Shown here: piece after piece, positions 35,012 through 48,600 of the stretch
Position numbering within the stretch: position 1 is the stretch's first letter
How the letters are laid out: the number at the start of each line of letters is the position of its first letter
Assembly (NCBI RefSeq): GCF_008692195.1
Contig: NZ_RXOM01000032.1
Coordinates: forward strand, 1-64,000
Direction of reading: 5' to 3'
Length of the DNA: 64,000 bases
Source of the DNA: Salegentibacter sp. R32
GTDB lineage: Bacteria; Bacteroidota; Bacteroidia; Flavobacteriales; Flavobacteriaceae
The notes under the pieces: generated by a model
Told to the model about the DNA's origin: nothing
What the model saw: only the letters and a program-made list of their open reading frames with translations
The model's database searches: none
Program-made: the position numbers and the translations under genes

Positions 35012-35041
35012 GAGCTAGAAGAATAATCAACTAGCCCTTAT
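35008..35041 (+). terminator. Possible hairpin terminator after dxs
   Basis: ataagagctag / ctagcccttat pair with one mismatch around a 12-nt loop, starting inside the dxs stop codon. No T run follows, so termination is uncertain. Confidence 0.35.
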
Positions 35042-35225
35042 CAACCAATAAAACTTATGAAATAAAATTATTTAACTTGTTCAAATATCTACAAGTTTTC
35101 TCTGCTATTTTAATTTTTTCGATGAATTACCATTAAATATAGATGAAAGTTAAATTGGGTACTATTAATAAATATTTTAGAAATATTTTTAAATAACTAA
35201 TAGTTTTTTGTGCGAAATTTCGCCA

Positions 35226-35918
35226 TTATAGCAAGTTGAGGTGTTTGAGCAATTCTGGTCGTTTATTTCTACTTACCGGTACAATATCTTTTTCAATGAG
35301 GACAGTGTTATCTTCAATGTCAATTATTCGTTTTACATTAATAATATAAGATCGGTGAATTTTCAGAAAATTATCGGCAGGTAGTTTTTTCTCTATTTTC
35401 TTTAAAGTAGAGTGCACTATATAATTTTTTTCTGATGTCTTTATAGAGATATAATCTCCTTTCGCTTCAATAAGGTAAATACTTGGTATGTCTATTTTGG
35501 TTAATCTCCTTTCAATGTTTACAAAAAGATCATTTTCAGGATTTTTTATAGTAGTTCCTGTTGGAATTGAAATAGTTTGGGCTTTATTGATTGCTTTGTT
35601 AAACCGCTCTTGTGTAACAGGTTTTACCAAATAATCAATAATACATTTATATTCAAAAGCTTCTATCGCAAAATTCCTATCGGAAGTTGTTAGGATTATT
35701 TTAGGCGGATGTTTTAAGGTTCTAATAAAATCAAACCCGTTAAATTCCGGCATGTGTATATCTAAAAAAATTAAATCTACTTGATTTTGATTTAAATATT
35801 TTATGGCCTGAATGGCACTGGCAAATTTTTCTTTAATAGTTACCAATGCGTTCTGCGAAGCAAGTTTTTCTATAATTAACCTTGCTGTTTCTTCATCATC
35901 AACAATTATACAGTTCAT
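35226..35918 (-). CDS. LytTR-family response regulator
   Basis: This 230-residue protein starts at ATG 35918 (MNCIIVDDEET); a TTG two codons earlier is less likely. The receiver domain (1-115) has the acidic pair in VDDEE, phosphoacceptor D53 (FLDIHMPEFNGF), T in LTTSD and K in YLVKPV. A linker leads to a LytTR DNA-binding domain (about 130-230: IYLIEAKGDYISIKTSEKNYIVHSTL, FLKIHRSYIIN). It is the third gene of a receiver-Hpt-LytTR unit, 6 bp after the Hpt stop, so it is the likely output of a small phosphorelay. No LytS-type or other kinase lies beside it. Confidence 0.9.
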   Translation of the reverse strand: MNCIIVDDEETARLIIEKLASQNALVTIKEKFASAIQAIKYLNQNQVDLIFLDIHMPEFNGFDFIRTLKHPPKIILTTSDRNFAIEAFEYKCIIDYLVKPVTQERFNKAINKAQTISIPTGTTIKNPENDLFVNIERRLTKIDIPSIYLIEAKGDYISIKTSEKNYIVHSTLKKIEKKLPADNFLKIHRSYIINVKRIIDIEDNTVLIEKDIVPVSRNKRPELLKHLNLL

Positions 35919-35924
35919 AGCCAA

Positions 35925-36248
35925 TTATTTTAATTCATCTATAAAGTGTTGCATAGATTGTAAAACTTCTTCAAATTCATTTTTTTTAGAAAGATCATTT
36001 TCTTTTAGTTCATCTTCGTATTCTTCAGCTAGATAGTAACTTAATTCCAAGCCTAAAATGCTTATTTTATGTTTAAGTTTATGAACGTCTTCTGCTGCTA
36101 ACTTATAGTTTTTCTCTTCTAAGTGCTTAAAGTACTTGGTTTTTTCTTCAGGAAACTCTTTTTTAAGAATCGTAATTAGCTTTTCTTCAAACACAGGGTC
36201 TCCCCCTGAAAGTTGATGGATATAGGAAAGGTTGGGTTGCTCTTTCAT
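35925..36248 (-). CDS. Hpt-domain phosphotransfer protein
   Basis: This 107-residue all-helical protein has the Hpt signature AAEDVHKLKHKISILG, with H56 as probable phosphoacceptor and the usual HxxK(H/S) pattern. It has no other domain and no membrane segment. As a free-standing Hpt it would shuttle phosphate between a kinase or receiver encoded elsewhere and the LytTR regulator 6 bp downstream. It is separated from the receiver gene upstream by 74 bp. Confidence 0.8.
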   Translation of the reverse strand: MKEQPNLSYIHQLSGGDPVFEEKLITILKKEFPEEKTKYFKHLEEKNYKLAAEDVHKLKHKISILGLELSYYLAEEYEDELKENDLSKKNEFEEVLQSMQHFIDELK

Positions 36249-36322
36249 AACGTATGATGGTTTAGCCTTTAAAGTTAGAACTTCTTTTAAAAGCTAGAAT
36301 TGGTGATATAAAACTTTTAAGG

Positions 36323-36736
36323 TTAACCTTTTATGAGCTCGTTGACGCTCCAATATTCTAATAAGTGCTTTAACTTTTTAACGTAATCTTCGTACTTTAA
36401 AGGTTTAACAATATATCCTGCAACACCGGCCTTGTAGCATTCGAGAATATCTTTTTGATTAGAAGAGGTGGTGAGTATAATGGTAGGCAGGTATCTTAAG
36501 ACTTTGTCATTTCTAAGTATATTTAAAAATTCGACCCCATTCATTTTAGGCATGTTTAAGTCAAGCAAAATAATGTCGGGTAAACTGTTTTCACTTTTTA
36601 GGTAATCAAGGGCTTCTTCTCCATTACTAACTTCAACCACTTCGTGAGGCAATTTTAAAGATGAAATTGTACGGTTAACTTTCATAACCTCAATCATATC
36701 ATCTTCAATTAATAGAATTTTAAGCTTTTGTTTCAT
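36323..36736 (-). CDS. Single-domain response regulator (receiver only)
   Basis: This 137-residue receiver has IEDDMIEV acidic residues, phosphoacceptor D59 (LLDLNMPKMNGVEF), Thr pair LTTSS and the conserved K of YIVKPLKYEDY. It has no output domain, as in CheY/Spo0F-like or Rcp1-like proteins that pass phosphate onward. It precedes the Hpt and LytTR genes on the same strand. The start codon has AT-rich DNA upstream shared with the divergent 37158 gene. Confidence 0.88.
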   Translation of the reverse strand: MKQKLKILLIEDDMIEVMKVNRTISSLKLPHEVVEVSNGEEALDYLKSENSLPDIILLDLNMPKMNGVEFLNILRNDKVLRYLPTIILTTSSNQKDILECYKAGVAGYIVKPLKYEDYVKKLKHLLEYWSVNELIKG

Positions 36737-37157
36737 ATATCTATAAATGAATGTACTAAGATGGTGAAAATATACAGAAATTTGATCATAGTTTCGATAG
36801 AAGACGGCTAACTGTCGATAAACTGTTTTTTAGGTAAGGTGAATAAATTATTTTCTGTGGAGAAGTTAAATAATAGCTCACTAAATTCCTTTAAAAATTC
36901 TATCCATAGAGATGGATAGTAATGTTTGTAATAACTTCTTGATTCGAGATCCAATTATTTTATGATCAAGAATTAGACGGTTAATAAGTCATTGGTTTAA
37001 ATAATGCTAACTTGTATTTTTTAGAATAAAATTTTTAACAAAATTCATACTGTTTTTGTAAAATTTAATTAATTTTATACGCGTTAGGGGTTTACATGTT
37101 ATTTTTTAGTAAGATGTAGGAATTTATTATATCGATTGGTAACCAAATAAAACTATT
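36737..37157. other. Gene-free divergent promoter region
   Basis: 421 bp of AT-rich DNA between the divergent receiver gene and the T9SS gene. I see no coding potential, RNA gene or clear repeat; promoters for both directions probably lie here but no unambiguous -7/-33 pair stands out. Confidence 0.5.
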
Positions 37158-39624
37158 ATGAAAGAAAAGATTTTATTCATCTTTGCTTTACTATTTCTTT
37201 GCTCACAAGAATATGTATCTCAAAATTTTCCGGGCGGCGTACCAAGAGCAGAAGTATGGTACAAAGCAGACTCTATTGATATATAGTTATATCTATAAAA
37301 ACTATGCAGAAAATGATATCCTTATAAAGGAGTGTAGTGAATTTGAAGGAGGCTTATTTAATTTTAACCACACTTTATATGCTGAAAAGTTGTGCTTAAG
37401 TTACAGGACTAAGATAGAGAATGCTATAGGTAGGGATATTTTCTATGTTCATCAATTTTCAGAATCCGAAGAGGCTCCGTTCTCTTTGGTGTTTTCAGAT
37501 TGGTTTGAAGTTGGGGGAGATGTAGCTCCTTCCCTTAATGTGGATAGTATTGCCCGCAATCATTTTAACATTTCTACTAAAGGCCTGAGTATTGACCAAA
37601 TAGCAGAGGAATATTTAAGACAAGATGGCGTAAGTGTTAATTTTTATCACTGGAATAACTATCAAGTTGATAAAAAGTTCTATAGTTACGGTGAACTTGG
37701 TGAAACAGAAGTTTTTATAGGTAAAAATTATATAGACAAAAATTTAGGGCAAGAAGTAAATTCTTTTAACGGAAAAATGCCTGAATACATCACTTTTCCC
37801 TATCAATTAAACGGAAATGAAAAAAACCGGGTAGCATCTTACTTAGCCTTAAAGTACGGCTTAACCCTCTCGGAAAAAGTTTCTTATAAAAGTGCACGTA
37901 ATATAACATTTTGGAATAAGAAAAATAATAATAAGTTTTCAAAGAGAATATTTGGGATGGGAAGGGATAATATTTCGGGACTTCAACAATACCAAAGTAA
38001 TAGTATGGAGAACGAAGGAAAACTAATTGCCTCTCTATGGGAAAAATATAAACCTACAAATAATGAACTGATCAACCATCACTCCTTAGAAGATGAACAT
38101 TTCTTGGTTTTTGCCGACAATAATGATTCAGAAGAGCTCACAACCCAAAACAATAAGGGGGTTCAATGTATAGGAAGGATTTGGCTTAGCCAGTCTACGG
38201 GACGTCAAATGAATAATATTCCTACACATTTTAGTTATAAAAGTGACTATCTTCTTACGATGCTGAGTGAGCATAATTCAGACCCGAATAACCGTAGTAA
38301 CCCATGGGTGGTTTGGATGCTCCATGATCCTCAGGCCTCTAATGATAAGTATTCAGATTTTAATAGTGACTATATAAATTATTATAGGTATTATAGTATA
38401 TCTTCCTCTTCTTTTTTATTTGGAGAGAAACTTCTATCAAACTTAGTTCCTTCAGGGGAGCCATTAATTTTTTTCGATCAAGATAAAAATAAATACGATC
38501 AATTTACCTTTGGGCTTGGCCCAGAAATTATCCTACAGTTTCACCATGCCGGATGCGATCCCGAAAAAGGATTTGAAACTGAGGTTATTGTAAATGGAGG
38601 AGAAGGTCCTTATCAAGTTAAAGTTACAGACTGCAACGGGAATAACCTACTTAACTACCAGTTAGGTCAGGGTTCCTATACAGTATCATCATTCTTACTT
38701 TCAGATATGGAAATTATGACTTTCCCCGATTGTGAGTATGAGGTAAGCATAACAGATGCTAATGGAGTACAGGCCTCCTCTAGTTTTAAAATAGAAAGTT
38801 ATCCAATGGGCATAGACTTGGGCGGAATGATTACGTTAGATAGTAATCAGCCTAGTGTAACTTTAAAAGGTAACGAATATGTAGAAGACCCAGAAGCTAC
38901 TTATACATGGTATTTTAACGAAGAATTAATGGATGACAATTCTCCCGCAATTACAGTTAATACACCAGGGGAATATACTCTTGAAATAACTAATGGTGAC
39001 CGCACCTGTACAATTTCAGATACAGTATTGGTGGAAAATGGTTTTGAGTGTTTCATTGACTTTATTCCTAGATGCGAGCCGAATGAACAAGCAGATTTAA
39101 CAATAGATATAGAAGGAGGTTTTCAAGTATATCACACCAATATTAAATCGATAGATAGTGGTTTTGATTATAGTGTTGCCCATAACACTTCTACCATTAT
39201 CCCAGATATTCCTATTGGTAATTATGTGATTACAGTTACCGATAATTTAGGGAAAGTCTGTAGTCAAGAAATTGAAATTACTTGTTTTCATGAGCCTGCC
39301 GCTAGGAATACTAGTAATGAAGAAGCCTTGCCCTTCGGTAGGGAAGAGGAAGTTACGCAGACTACCCCTAAGAATTTCCTTCAAACAAAAATTTATCCTA
39401 ACCCCAGTAGTCCTTCAAGTCATTTTTATTATGAAATCTCTAGTAGTGAAGTAATAAGGGGGGCTGTGGAAATATTCAGTACTTCCGGGGCATTGATAAA
39501 AAGAAAAAAAATAAATAGCGGAAGCTCTCAAACCTTAAATTTTCAATTAATAAGCTCAGGCTTATATTTTATAAAATTAAGTACTCCACAAGGGGTGAAA
39601 GTAGATAAAGTAATTATAAAGTAA
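37158..39624 (+). pseudogene. T9SS-sorted surface protein, frameshifted near residue 40
   Basis: The true start is ATG 37158 with a signal peptide (MKEKILFIFALLFLCSQ). It is followed by NFPGGVPRAEVWYKAD, a typical mature N-terminus of large flavobacterial surface proteins. This frame stops at 37284-37286. The rest continues in another frame from about 37282 (YSYIYKNYAENDIL...) to 39624. The break lies in an AT dinucleotide run (gatatatag), so slippage, a real mutation or a sequencing error are all possible. Downstream segments are a YLALKYGLTLSEKV region of DUF8202 type, PKD/Ig-like domains (about 38.5-39.25 kb) and a type A sorting domain (IYPNPSSPSS ... VDKVIIK). It lies 2 bp before the giant Rhs-like gene. 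Confidence 0.75.
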
Positions 39625-39626
39625 AT

Positions 39627-42600
39627 ATGGAAATTAATATTTTTAAAAAAATCAGAAAGTCATATATAAGTGTATTAATAGTGGCTTTTTTAGGCAACAC
39701 CCTGGTTTTTGGGCAACCCATTATACAACTGGTACATGTTAAAAAAAATCGTATTGTCCAGCGTCAGCTTTTTAAAAGAGATAGTAAGAAAGTAGGCTTT
39801 ACAGGAAAGCCAACAACAAAAAAAGTCTCTTCCTACTTTAAAGAACATATATCTAATTTAGGAAAGAAAAATAAAGAAGCTACTTCACTAGGAGTAAACC
39901 CTAGAACATTTTCCGCTCAAAATCAAGAAGCTATTATAGGAAAATTAACCTCAGCGCAGGCAGAAAACCTAAACGATAATTTTTTTGATATAACGATCCC
40001 TCAAGATATAGATTTAGGAAAGTTTGATGTGTTCCTTACTTATGATCTTTTTGGGCTTTATAGTGCTTCACAAACTACTAAAAGTATTAATGGCAATAGA
40101 GCTTATGGAGGAATTATTATTGAAAAAACCACCTCATGGAAACCCGTAAAAGAAGCTGTGCCAGCTTATCAAATAAAAAACGGTCCTAATGAAATTTATT
40201 TTAATCGAAGAGAGGATGAGCATTATCAATATAAAATTAAAAACCTAAAAGTAATACTTCAACCTAAAAAACTTACTCCTCTTGTTTTAAGTGAGGAGAA
40301 GCTCCATAATTATGAAGGAAAATTATATGTAAGTGGGTTTGTAAATAATTCTCATATTAATCACGTAGAGTTAATCACCGATAAGAGAACAAAAGTATCT
40401 GTGATTGATGGGCGGTTTGAGTATTACTTTACCGAATTACCAAAATCCATACAAGAAATTCAGATTTCCTATTCCAACCAATCTCTAAAGGTTCCCGTTC
40501 AGTATTCGAAAAATAAGGACTTCGTTTTAAATACGAAAGCATTCAAGGAAAATAAGCGTTTAATAACCCCAACTACAGTGGGAGAGATGGAAGAAGTGAT
40601 TACACTCGGGGCAATGGGTGTAGAAAAAATTAACCTACTTCCGAACCCAGAAGCTAAAGTAAGTTTACACCAGCTCCCATTTAAAGATATAAAAGTGATG
40701 AATATGGGCCTTTACAATGTAACTGCGGGAGCATCCCCGGCTTATAGGCTCACTAGAAAAAACATACCCGATAGCATTCCCACTAAAATCCATTTAAGCT
40801 ACGATACGAGTAAAATACCCAATGGTTATACTGTAAAAGACATCAAAACCTATTATTACCATACTGCTAAGCGCCAGTGGGTAGCACTACCGGTAGATAG
40901 CATAGGTTACGAGCAGGGTTTTATTGTTTCTACGGCAATAGGCAACCAAACCGATTATGTTAACGGGATTATTAAAATTCCCGAATCGCCGGAGGCAGCT
41001 AATTTTGCGCCTACCACCCTACAAGATATGGAATACGCTAACCCTGCTGCGGGTATTGTGAGTATTCCTACTCCCCAACCTAACAATACGGGAAGCTTAA
41101 GTACAAGTTTTCCCCTTAAACTGCCCCAAGGTAGAAATGGGATTCAGCCTCATCTAAGTTTATCTTACAACAGTGAATATGGAAATAGCTGGTTAGGGAT
41201 AGGATGGAATTTTTCAACCCCTGCTGTTACCTTAAATACTACATGGGGGGCACCGAGGTTTAACAAAACAACTGAAACCGAAATGTACACCTTAAACGGG
41301 AGTGATCTTGTATTTAAAGATGATGATGTTGATAATAACATAGACTATAGCAGTAGCCATCGTCAAAATAATATCAAAAGAAAAGCTAATAGAACGTTTT
41401 ATGAACGGGTAGAAGGAGGTTACAATAAAATTATTCGTCACGGAGATGATCCTGAAAACTATTGGTGGGAAGTTACTAATAAAAGGGGTGTTAAAAGGTA
41501 TTATGGTGGTTATAATGGCAGCATAGAAGAGAATACCATTAAAAGGACTAATACTGGTGAAATTGTTCATTGGGCCCTTTATCGGGTGGAAGATCCCCAA
41601 GGGAACTATATGCAGTACAACTATTTTAAAAACCCTCAAAAAACCCTTACTAACACTTCAGAAACAGCCTTAGAGTTTTATCCCTTGTCTATTGAATATA
41701 CGTTACATAATACCAATGTTAATGATGGGCATTATCGGGTAGATTTCCTGAGGAATTCATATACGGTATCCGATTCAGGGGATACTGGTTTTACAGCGAG
41801 GAAAGATAAAATCCTTAGAGGAAAAAACGCTTGTTTGGAACTTATAGAAGATGTACTCACAGAAGTAAAGATTTATATGGTAGACGAAACAAGTACAGAT
41901 CATCTTATAAGAACCTACAGGCTTGATTATGATGAAAAGGCCTTTAAAAAAACTCAATTAACCCGTATAGCAGAATATGATACCGAAGGAATTCTATTTT
42001 ATAATAACAATCTAGAATACTTTGAGGTTGAGGATGAAAGCTTATATGGTGGGGAAGAAACCTATGGAGGTAACGATGACGGATTGGTAAATGGGGTACA
42101 AGTAATAGGCATGCCGGGAATTCCCGCAGAAATGATATTGGGAGGTTCGGCCTTGGGAACCTCGGTAAATTCTGGACAAACTTTAGGCATGCGTGTAGGG
42201 ATTGGATTGGGATTGAATGTTTTTTCCAAGGGGAAGTCGGTGGGTTTTAGTTATAGTCATGGTACAAGCAATCAAGAGGCTTTATCAGCTTTGGTCGATG
42301 TGAATGGAGATGGCCTTCCTGATAAAGTTTTTAAAGATGGCTATTCCATTAGGTTTAGGGAGAATACAGGGAGCGGGTTTAGTTCTACTAAATATAACTT
42401 AACCAACCTTAGTACTATTAATAAAACCAAATCTATCACTAACTCTTTAGGCGGCGATGCTAATTTTAAAGTAGCTAGTATTGGCAAAAGCTGGAGTACC
42501 ACCAGGTCCTATACTGATGGCTATTTTTTAGATAGAAACGGAGATGGCTTGGTAGATATGGTGTCAGGAGGAAATATCAAGTTCAATACGGGGTCTTCCA

Positions 42601-45600
42601 CCAATACAAATCAACGAGAATTTACAAGTAATGTATTACATTCAGAAAATGCCATTAGTAGTGGGGTGATGTCAAGTCAGATCATTGAAGATATAGAGTT
42701 TCCCAGTAAGTTAGAATTGCAAGACGAAAACCCACAATACGATGTAGTGAAGGTTTGGGAAGCCCCTTTTTCTGGAACTGTTAGCCTTTCGGGAACAGCC
42801 CAATTAAATATGATAGAGGATAATAAAGAACCCAATGAGTTTGAGGTGACTATTGAACAACAGGTGACTCCTACTACGAGTACCAATATACTGGTAAATA
42901 AACAGCTAAATGAATCTACGAACTCGGTTACTATGAACAAATCTTCGATAGATGTACAAAAAGGAGATCGGTTATTTTTTCGTTCGCACAATAAAAAATT
43001 TGGTTCAGGAGGTATTGTTAATTGGAGTCCTACCGTCCAATATACTTCCACTACGCCCGGAGGCCTTAACTTTACCGACGAAAACGCTAATAACATCCTT
43101 TTGTTTAATGCCCAAGATGATTTTCTGCTTACCAACGGAAGCGGTTTTGAGGTAGGGAATGCAGAAGCTGCTGCTATTAACTTTAAAACCCTCAACTTAA
43201 ACTGGAACGCTCATAAGTTTACAGATGATGTGCGTTTCATCGTAAAAAGGATAAGGTACCATCAAGAGGATGGCGAACGGATACAGGTGAGTCCTTCCTC
43301 TTGGAGCAGGACCTATAACCATAAAACAGGGGTGATATCAGGAAATAATGGAAGTGACCTTATCCCTAATTTTTCTTTAGATGTCCCTTCCGGATATCGG
43401 GATGTTTTTTATTTTTATGTAGAAAGCGATTCTAATATTAAGTGGGACGATATAGATTGGCAACCCGTATTAACCACCACCAATAAAGGGCAATCACAAC
43501 CATATTATCCGCCAGTAGACCATAAAATATACAACAATAATGCTTCTTCATTTATACACTATATCCGTAAAAATCAGTTACCCGATTCCAACATCCAAAT
43601 AGATCCTAACGACCCATCACGAAATGACGGTGAGGATTACTTGATGAATATCACTCATAATTTAGATCCTCAAGTGATGGATTATAGCCTGTTGGACGAT
43701 ATCCCGGAAGAGGAATTCCCGGTTCAAATAAACTTCGTGTTAAAAGATCGTACTAACGGTATAATTCAGGTGTTTGCCAAAAGAGCAATAATTATAGATC
43801 GATTACCTACCGGGGCGTATAACGTTAATTTAAGTAGCGACCCAATCCCTGTCACTAAAAATGAAATAGAAAATATGGATGGACTATTTGTTGGGTTTTA
43901 TGCTACTTGTCCCGGCGTGCTAGAACTTAATAAAAATAGTATGGGTACTCTTCCCCCCACCATAGAATTGGAACTGACCCCTGCTGAACAACCTCTACAA
44001 TCGTGGCAGCCTATTTCAATAGAAAAGCCGTTTTTTGTGATGCAAGAAGGTCTCTTTGGAAACCCATACCGGGGTTGGGGCCAGTTTTTATACAACGGTG
44101 GACTAAAAATTGAACGGGATAACGAAGGGAACCCTGTGTATGACAGTAATGATAATTTAAAGATTGAAGATCGATTTGGAGAATATGCTAATGGAACCAT
44201 AAAAGAAATAGATATGGGGGTCTTCCCAGACCAAAACGATGCGAATGATATATCTACCATTGATGAAAATACAGACTATTCAGAAATTGAATCAAAAGGT
44301 TTGGGTACTGTCCCTAGGTACAGTTTTTACTTTCAGGATAATGAGTATGTAGACAACACCCCCAAAAACCCAAAATATGTTCATAAAGCCATCCAAACTA
44401 CCTATGGTGTGTCTACTAACAACGAGTTGGAAGAAGTGCTGCGCCGGTTTGGGGAGGCTAATATTTTAGACGTATATATAGACCCCAATGATTTAGGGCA
44501 AGGCGATGGGTTTATAGGCTTAAAACAGTATTCCAAATCTAAAGGCAAAACAACTACAGGAGGGGTCTCAGACCCTATAGGGGGGTCTGGAGCTACTGGT
44601 AGTAGTAGTAACGCCGAAACAGAAATACAAAACCGGTTTGTAGATTTAAATGGCGATAGCTATCCAGATATCGTCACCAGCCATAAAATTCAATACACAG
44701 CCGCCACCGGAGGGCTTTCCAATAAAATATTATCTGGTCAAAATTATAATGTAAAAAGTAAAAGTTCAGACTTTTACTTGGGAGCTAGTTTAGGGGGATT
44801 GTTAGCCTCTACCAAATCAGATAATAACGACGAAATTACCCCACCACCTTATGGGGCAAATTTAAGTAGTGATGCCGGGGTTGGCAATCCTACCGGTTCT
44901 CAAGGGAGTACGGGGATAGGGGCCGGAAGTTCCCAGTCGTGGTCTAACGTGGTATGGTTGGATGTAAATGGGGATGGCTTAGCAGATAGAATTCATACAG
45001 AAGCCAAAAATCAAACCGATATAAAGGTTGATTTAAATCTTGGGTATGGGTTTTCTGAACCTTTTGTGTGGGGAACTTACCCAAAAGGATCAACCGCTAA
45101 AGGGGAAAACGCTGGGGCAAGTGCTTCTTTTACTCCCGATGCCTACGGAAGTATAGCACTAGGTGCCGGGTTTAAGTTAGCGCAATCCGATAGGAACTGT
45201 TTATTTGTAGATGTAAATAGGGATGGTTTGGTAGATTTGGTTTATAAAGAAATCGGTCAAGATTATAAATATCGTTTAAATACCGGAACCTCCTTTTCCA
45301 GTAATGCTAAACCATTTTACAATGGAGATTTGGGGAAGAACTTTTCTTTATCGGGTAATATGTTTGCTACCCTAACGGGAGGCATAGCTTTTTCTTTGTT
45401 TGGTTTTGATTTGAAAGCGATAGGAACCCTTTCAGGTACTGCAAACTCAGGACTTAACCAAACCAATAATTTGGTTCAGGATATTGATGGGGACGGTTAT
45501 CCAGATATTTTAACTAAAGGTGATAACGATACCGAAATTAAGGCAAGAAAGTCTAAAATTAAAAAGGCAAACCTCCTTAAAAAAGTGTACACCCCATTAG

Positions 45601-48600
45601 GAGGAACGTGGGAGGTAGACTATACCAGAACAGGCAATACTTATGACCTTCCCCAGAGTAAATGGGTAGTGCGAACCATAAGGACCAACGATCATTTTAC
45701 CGGGGACAATGCATTTAGTAATGATGAAACCTTAACCAGTATAAATTATGAAAATCCCAATTATCATAGGAGGGAAAGAAGTTTTATAGGCTTTCAAAAA
45801 TTAACCGTAGAAAAAAGGAATCCACAAGATAGTACGTTGTTAAGATATGTAGAACACGACTATCACAACACCACTATTTACCTAAAAGGTGCCAAAAAAC
45901 AGACCAGTGCTTACGATGCTAACGGACAGCTTTTATCTAAAAAGCTGGTGCTTTACAATATTTTAGATCCGGAGGCCCCTCAAGTAAACCTTAATGCCAA
46001 CCAAGCCGGAAACTATTTGCAGAACAGTTTGATTGCTTTGGGGGCATTGGAGCTAGACCAATCCCGGCTTTTTGTGGCTCCCGTAAAATCTGAAAACTAT
46101 TCGTATGAAGCGGGCAGTAGTGTACATACCACAGAACTGTTTACTTACAATAACACCGGAAATGTAATTAACTATATCCGGACCGGCTCAGGCATAGATA
46201 CCTATACCACACAAATTAATTATTATCAAAGCAGTAATTTCAGTTCATTGGAAAATGCGGTAGGTTTTCCTCAAAAAATTTCAGTAAGAGGCGCATCTGG
46301 TAATCTCCTAAGAGAAAGGTCGGCAGAATATACCTCCAAAGGAAATTTACAGAAAGTCATCACCAAACTCAACCAAAGCCAGAACAATGAAGTAGAGTTT
46401 GTATATGATACGTATGGAAACCTAAGTACGGTTAGAAATTTAGATAGTCAAGACCAAGCGGGTAATCCCTTTGAGCAAAGCATAAGTTATGATAGCTTAT
46501 TGCATACCTACCCCACTGGTTTTTCCAACTCGTTTGGGCATCAGTCCAGTAGTGCCTACAATTATGTGTTGGGCAGGGAAGTGCTTACTACAGACATCAA
46601 TGGCCAATCTATCCGTAAGCGCTATGATAATAGGGGAAGGCTTGTAGAAGTAACAAGTCCTAAAGACAATTTTGATGATTGGAGTATTAGCATGGAATAT
46701 GAAGGAGAACCATTAGTAAGTACTCAAGTAGACCCGTTAGCCAACAATGAATATATCATTCAAGCTGAAGCCAGTTTCTATGCCCAAGATAAAAACTCAC
46801 TTTCTAACGATAACCAACATTATGCCGTCACTCGGCATAAAGACCCTCAATCAGGTTCCAACCAGCTAATAACCATTAGTATCGTTGATGGATTTGGAAA
46901 TGCCATTCAGCAGAAAAAATCTATTTATTCAAATTTGATGAAATGGATGGTAAGTGGGAAGCAAGAAAAAGACATTTTGGGAAGGGTGTTAAATGAATAC
47001 CTCCCTACCTTCGATAGGGATAATTTCCCTGCCAATGCTTCCATTTCTTCAACCATGCCACCAAATGCCCTGCTTTATGACGATAGTGTGTCTACCGTTT
47101 CCCCATTGGAGAGAAGTTACGATCATAAAGACCGGGTGGTTTCTATTACCCAACCAGATGAAAGTAACGCGGCCATAATAAGCTATGGTATTGAAGGGCA
47201 TTTATTGGCAAAAGAAATAGAGAATGAACTGGGGCAAACCCAAAAAACCTTAACCAACCTTAACGGCAATACCCTAAAGACCATTCAAAACAATAACATC
47301 ACTACAGCGTTTACCTATAACCCTTTGGGAGAGCTATTAACCGTAAAAAATACAGAGGGGTATATTACTGAAAATAAATACGATCTGGCAGGGCGGCGTA
47401 CAGAAGTGCGTCATCCAGACCAAGGAGTAAGCCTTTTTAAGTATGACAAGGCCAGTAATTTAATAGAGCGGCAAACCTCTAAGATGATTGTTGGGCAAAA
47501 CGATAAAAAGATAACCTATGCCTATACCTTTAATCGCTTAGATGAAGTAAACTACCCAATTTCAGAAAACAATATCCGTTATACTTATGGCGACCCTAAC
47601 GATCCCGAGGCCGTTCAGTACAATACAGTAGGGCGGGTAACCAAGGTAGAAGATGCCTCTGGATTTAAAACCTTTAGGTACGGGAAAATGGGAGAAATAG
47701 TCTTCACCTTACAAGCTATTGCCGTAGCAGGTATCCAATCTTTTTGGTTTGTAACCCAGTGGGAATACGATAGCTGGAACCGGTTAAAAAAATTAACCTA
47801 CCCAGATGGAGAAGAAGTAAAGTATCATTATGACCAAGGGGGGAATCTTCATTGCATAAAAAGTTTTAACCTTTATCAAGGTCATCCCAACCATAAAGAC
47901 ATAATAAAATCTATTAGGTATTATGGTTATGGTGAACGCTCTCAAATAGTATATGGCAACAATACCGTGACCAATTACCAGTACGATACCCGAAGAAGGT
48001 TAGCAAACGTTCAGCATCAATTTACCAACTTAACCCAAGAGAAAGAAATAGGTTACGATGCCCTGTCCAATATTATTGAAATTTCGAATGTAGATCCTTT
48101 TAGCAGCTTTCCTTCACAGCACGATCATCTGGGAGGGCCGGTTACTTACACCTATACTTATGACGATTACAACAGGTTAACCCATGCCGAAGGTCTCTAT
48201 GCAGGCCAAAATAATTTTTCTGAAGGTTTACTGCAGCAAGAATACACATTGGATATGGGCTATGACGATAGCCACAACATAATAGAAAAATCACAACTTC
48301 ATCAGCAGGGCGATGCAGCCGCACTTTTTGGTCCTCTCACTAATCCCACCCATGTGCGGGAGACCAGTTACGATTTGGTGTACGACGATTATGCCAACGG
48401 TGCTTTTGTAGCCAATAACTATGGCTATGTACAGCCCCATGCGCCCCGGAAGATAACCGAAACCCCCAAAGGGCTTGGGGGGCATCAAGGACCGGTAGAC
48501 CCCCGGATACGGAAATACGAAATTGTTTATGATGCCAATGGTAACCAAACCGAAATTTTGGAAGAAGTAGGAAAAGAAAAAGTAAGCCTGCGCAAAAACA

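Noticed and set aside
37183..37281. Start of the long T9SS frame at 37183
   Set aside because: The first 30 codons in that frame overlap the real signal peptide coded from 37158 in another frame, so they are read-through of the wrong frame before the frameshift.
42677..43195. 172-codon minus-strand frame inside the giant Rhs-like gene
   Set aside because: Antisense shadow of a continuous 3477-codon gene; sequence is low-complexity Ser/Pro-rich with no domain.
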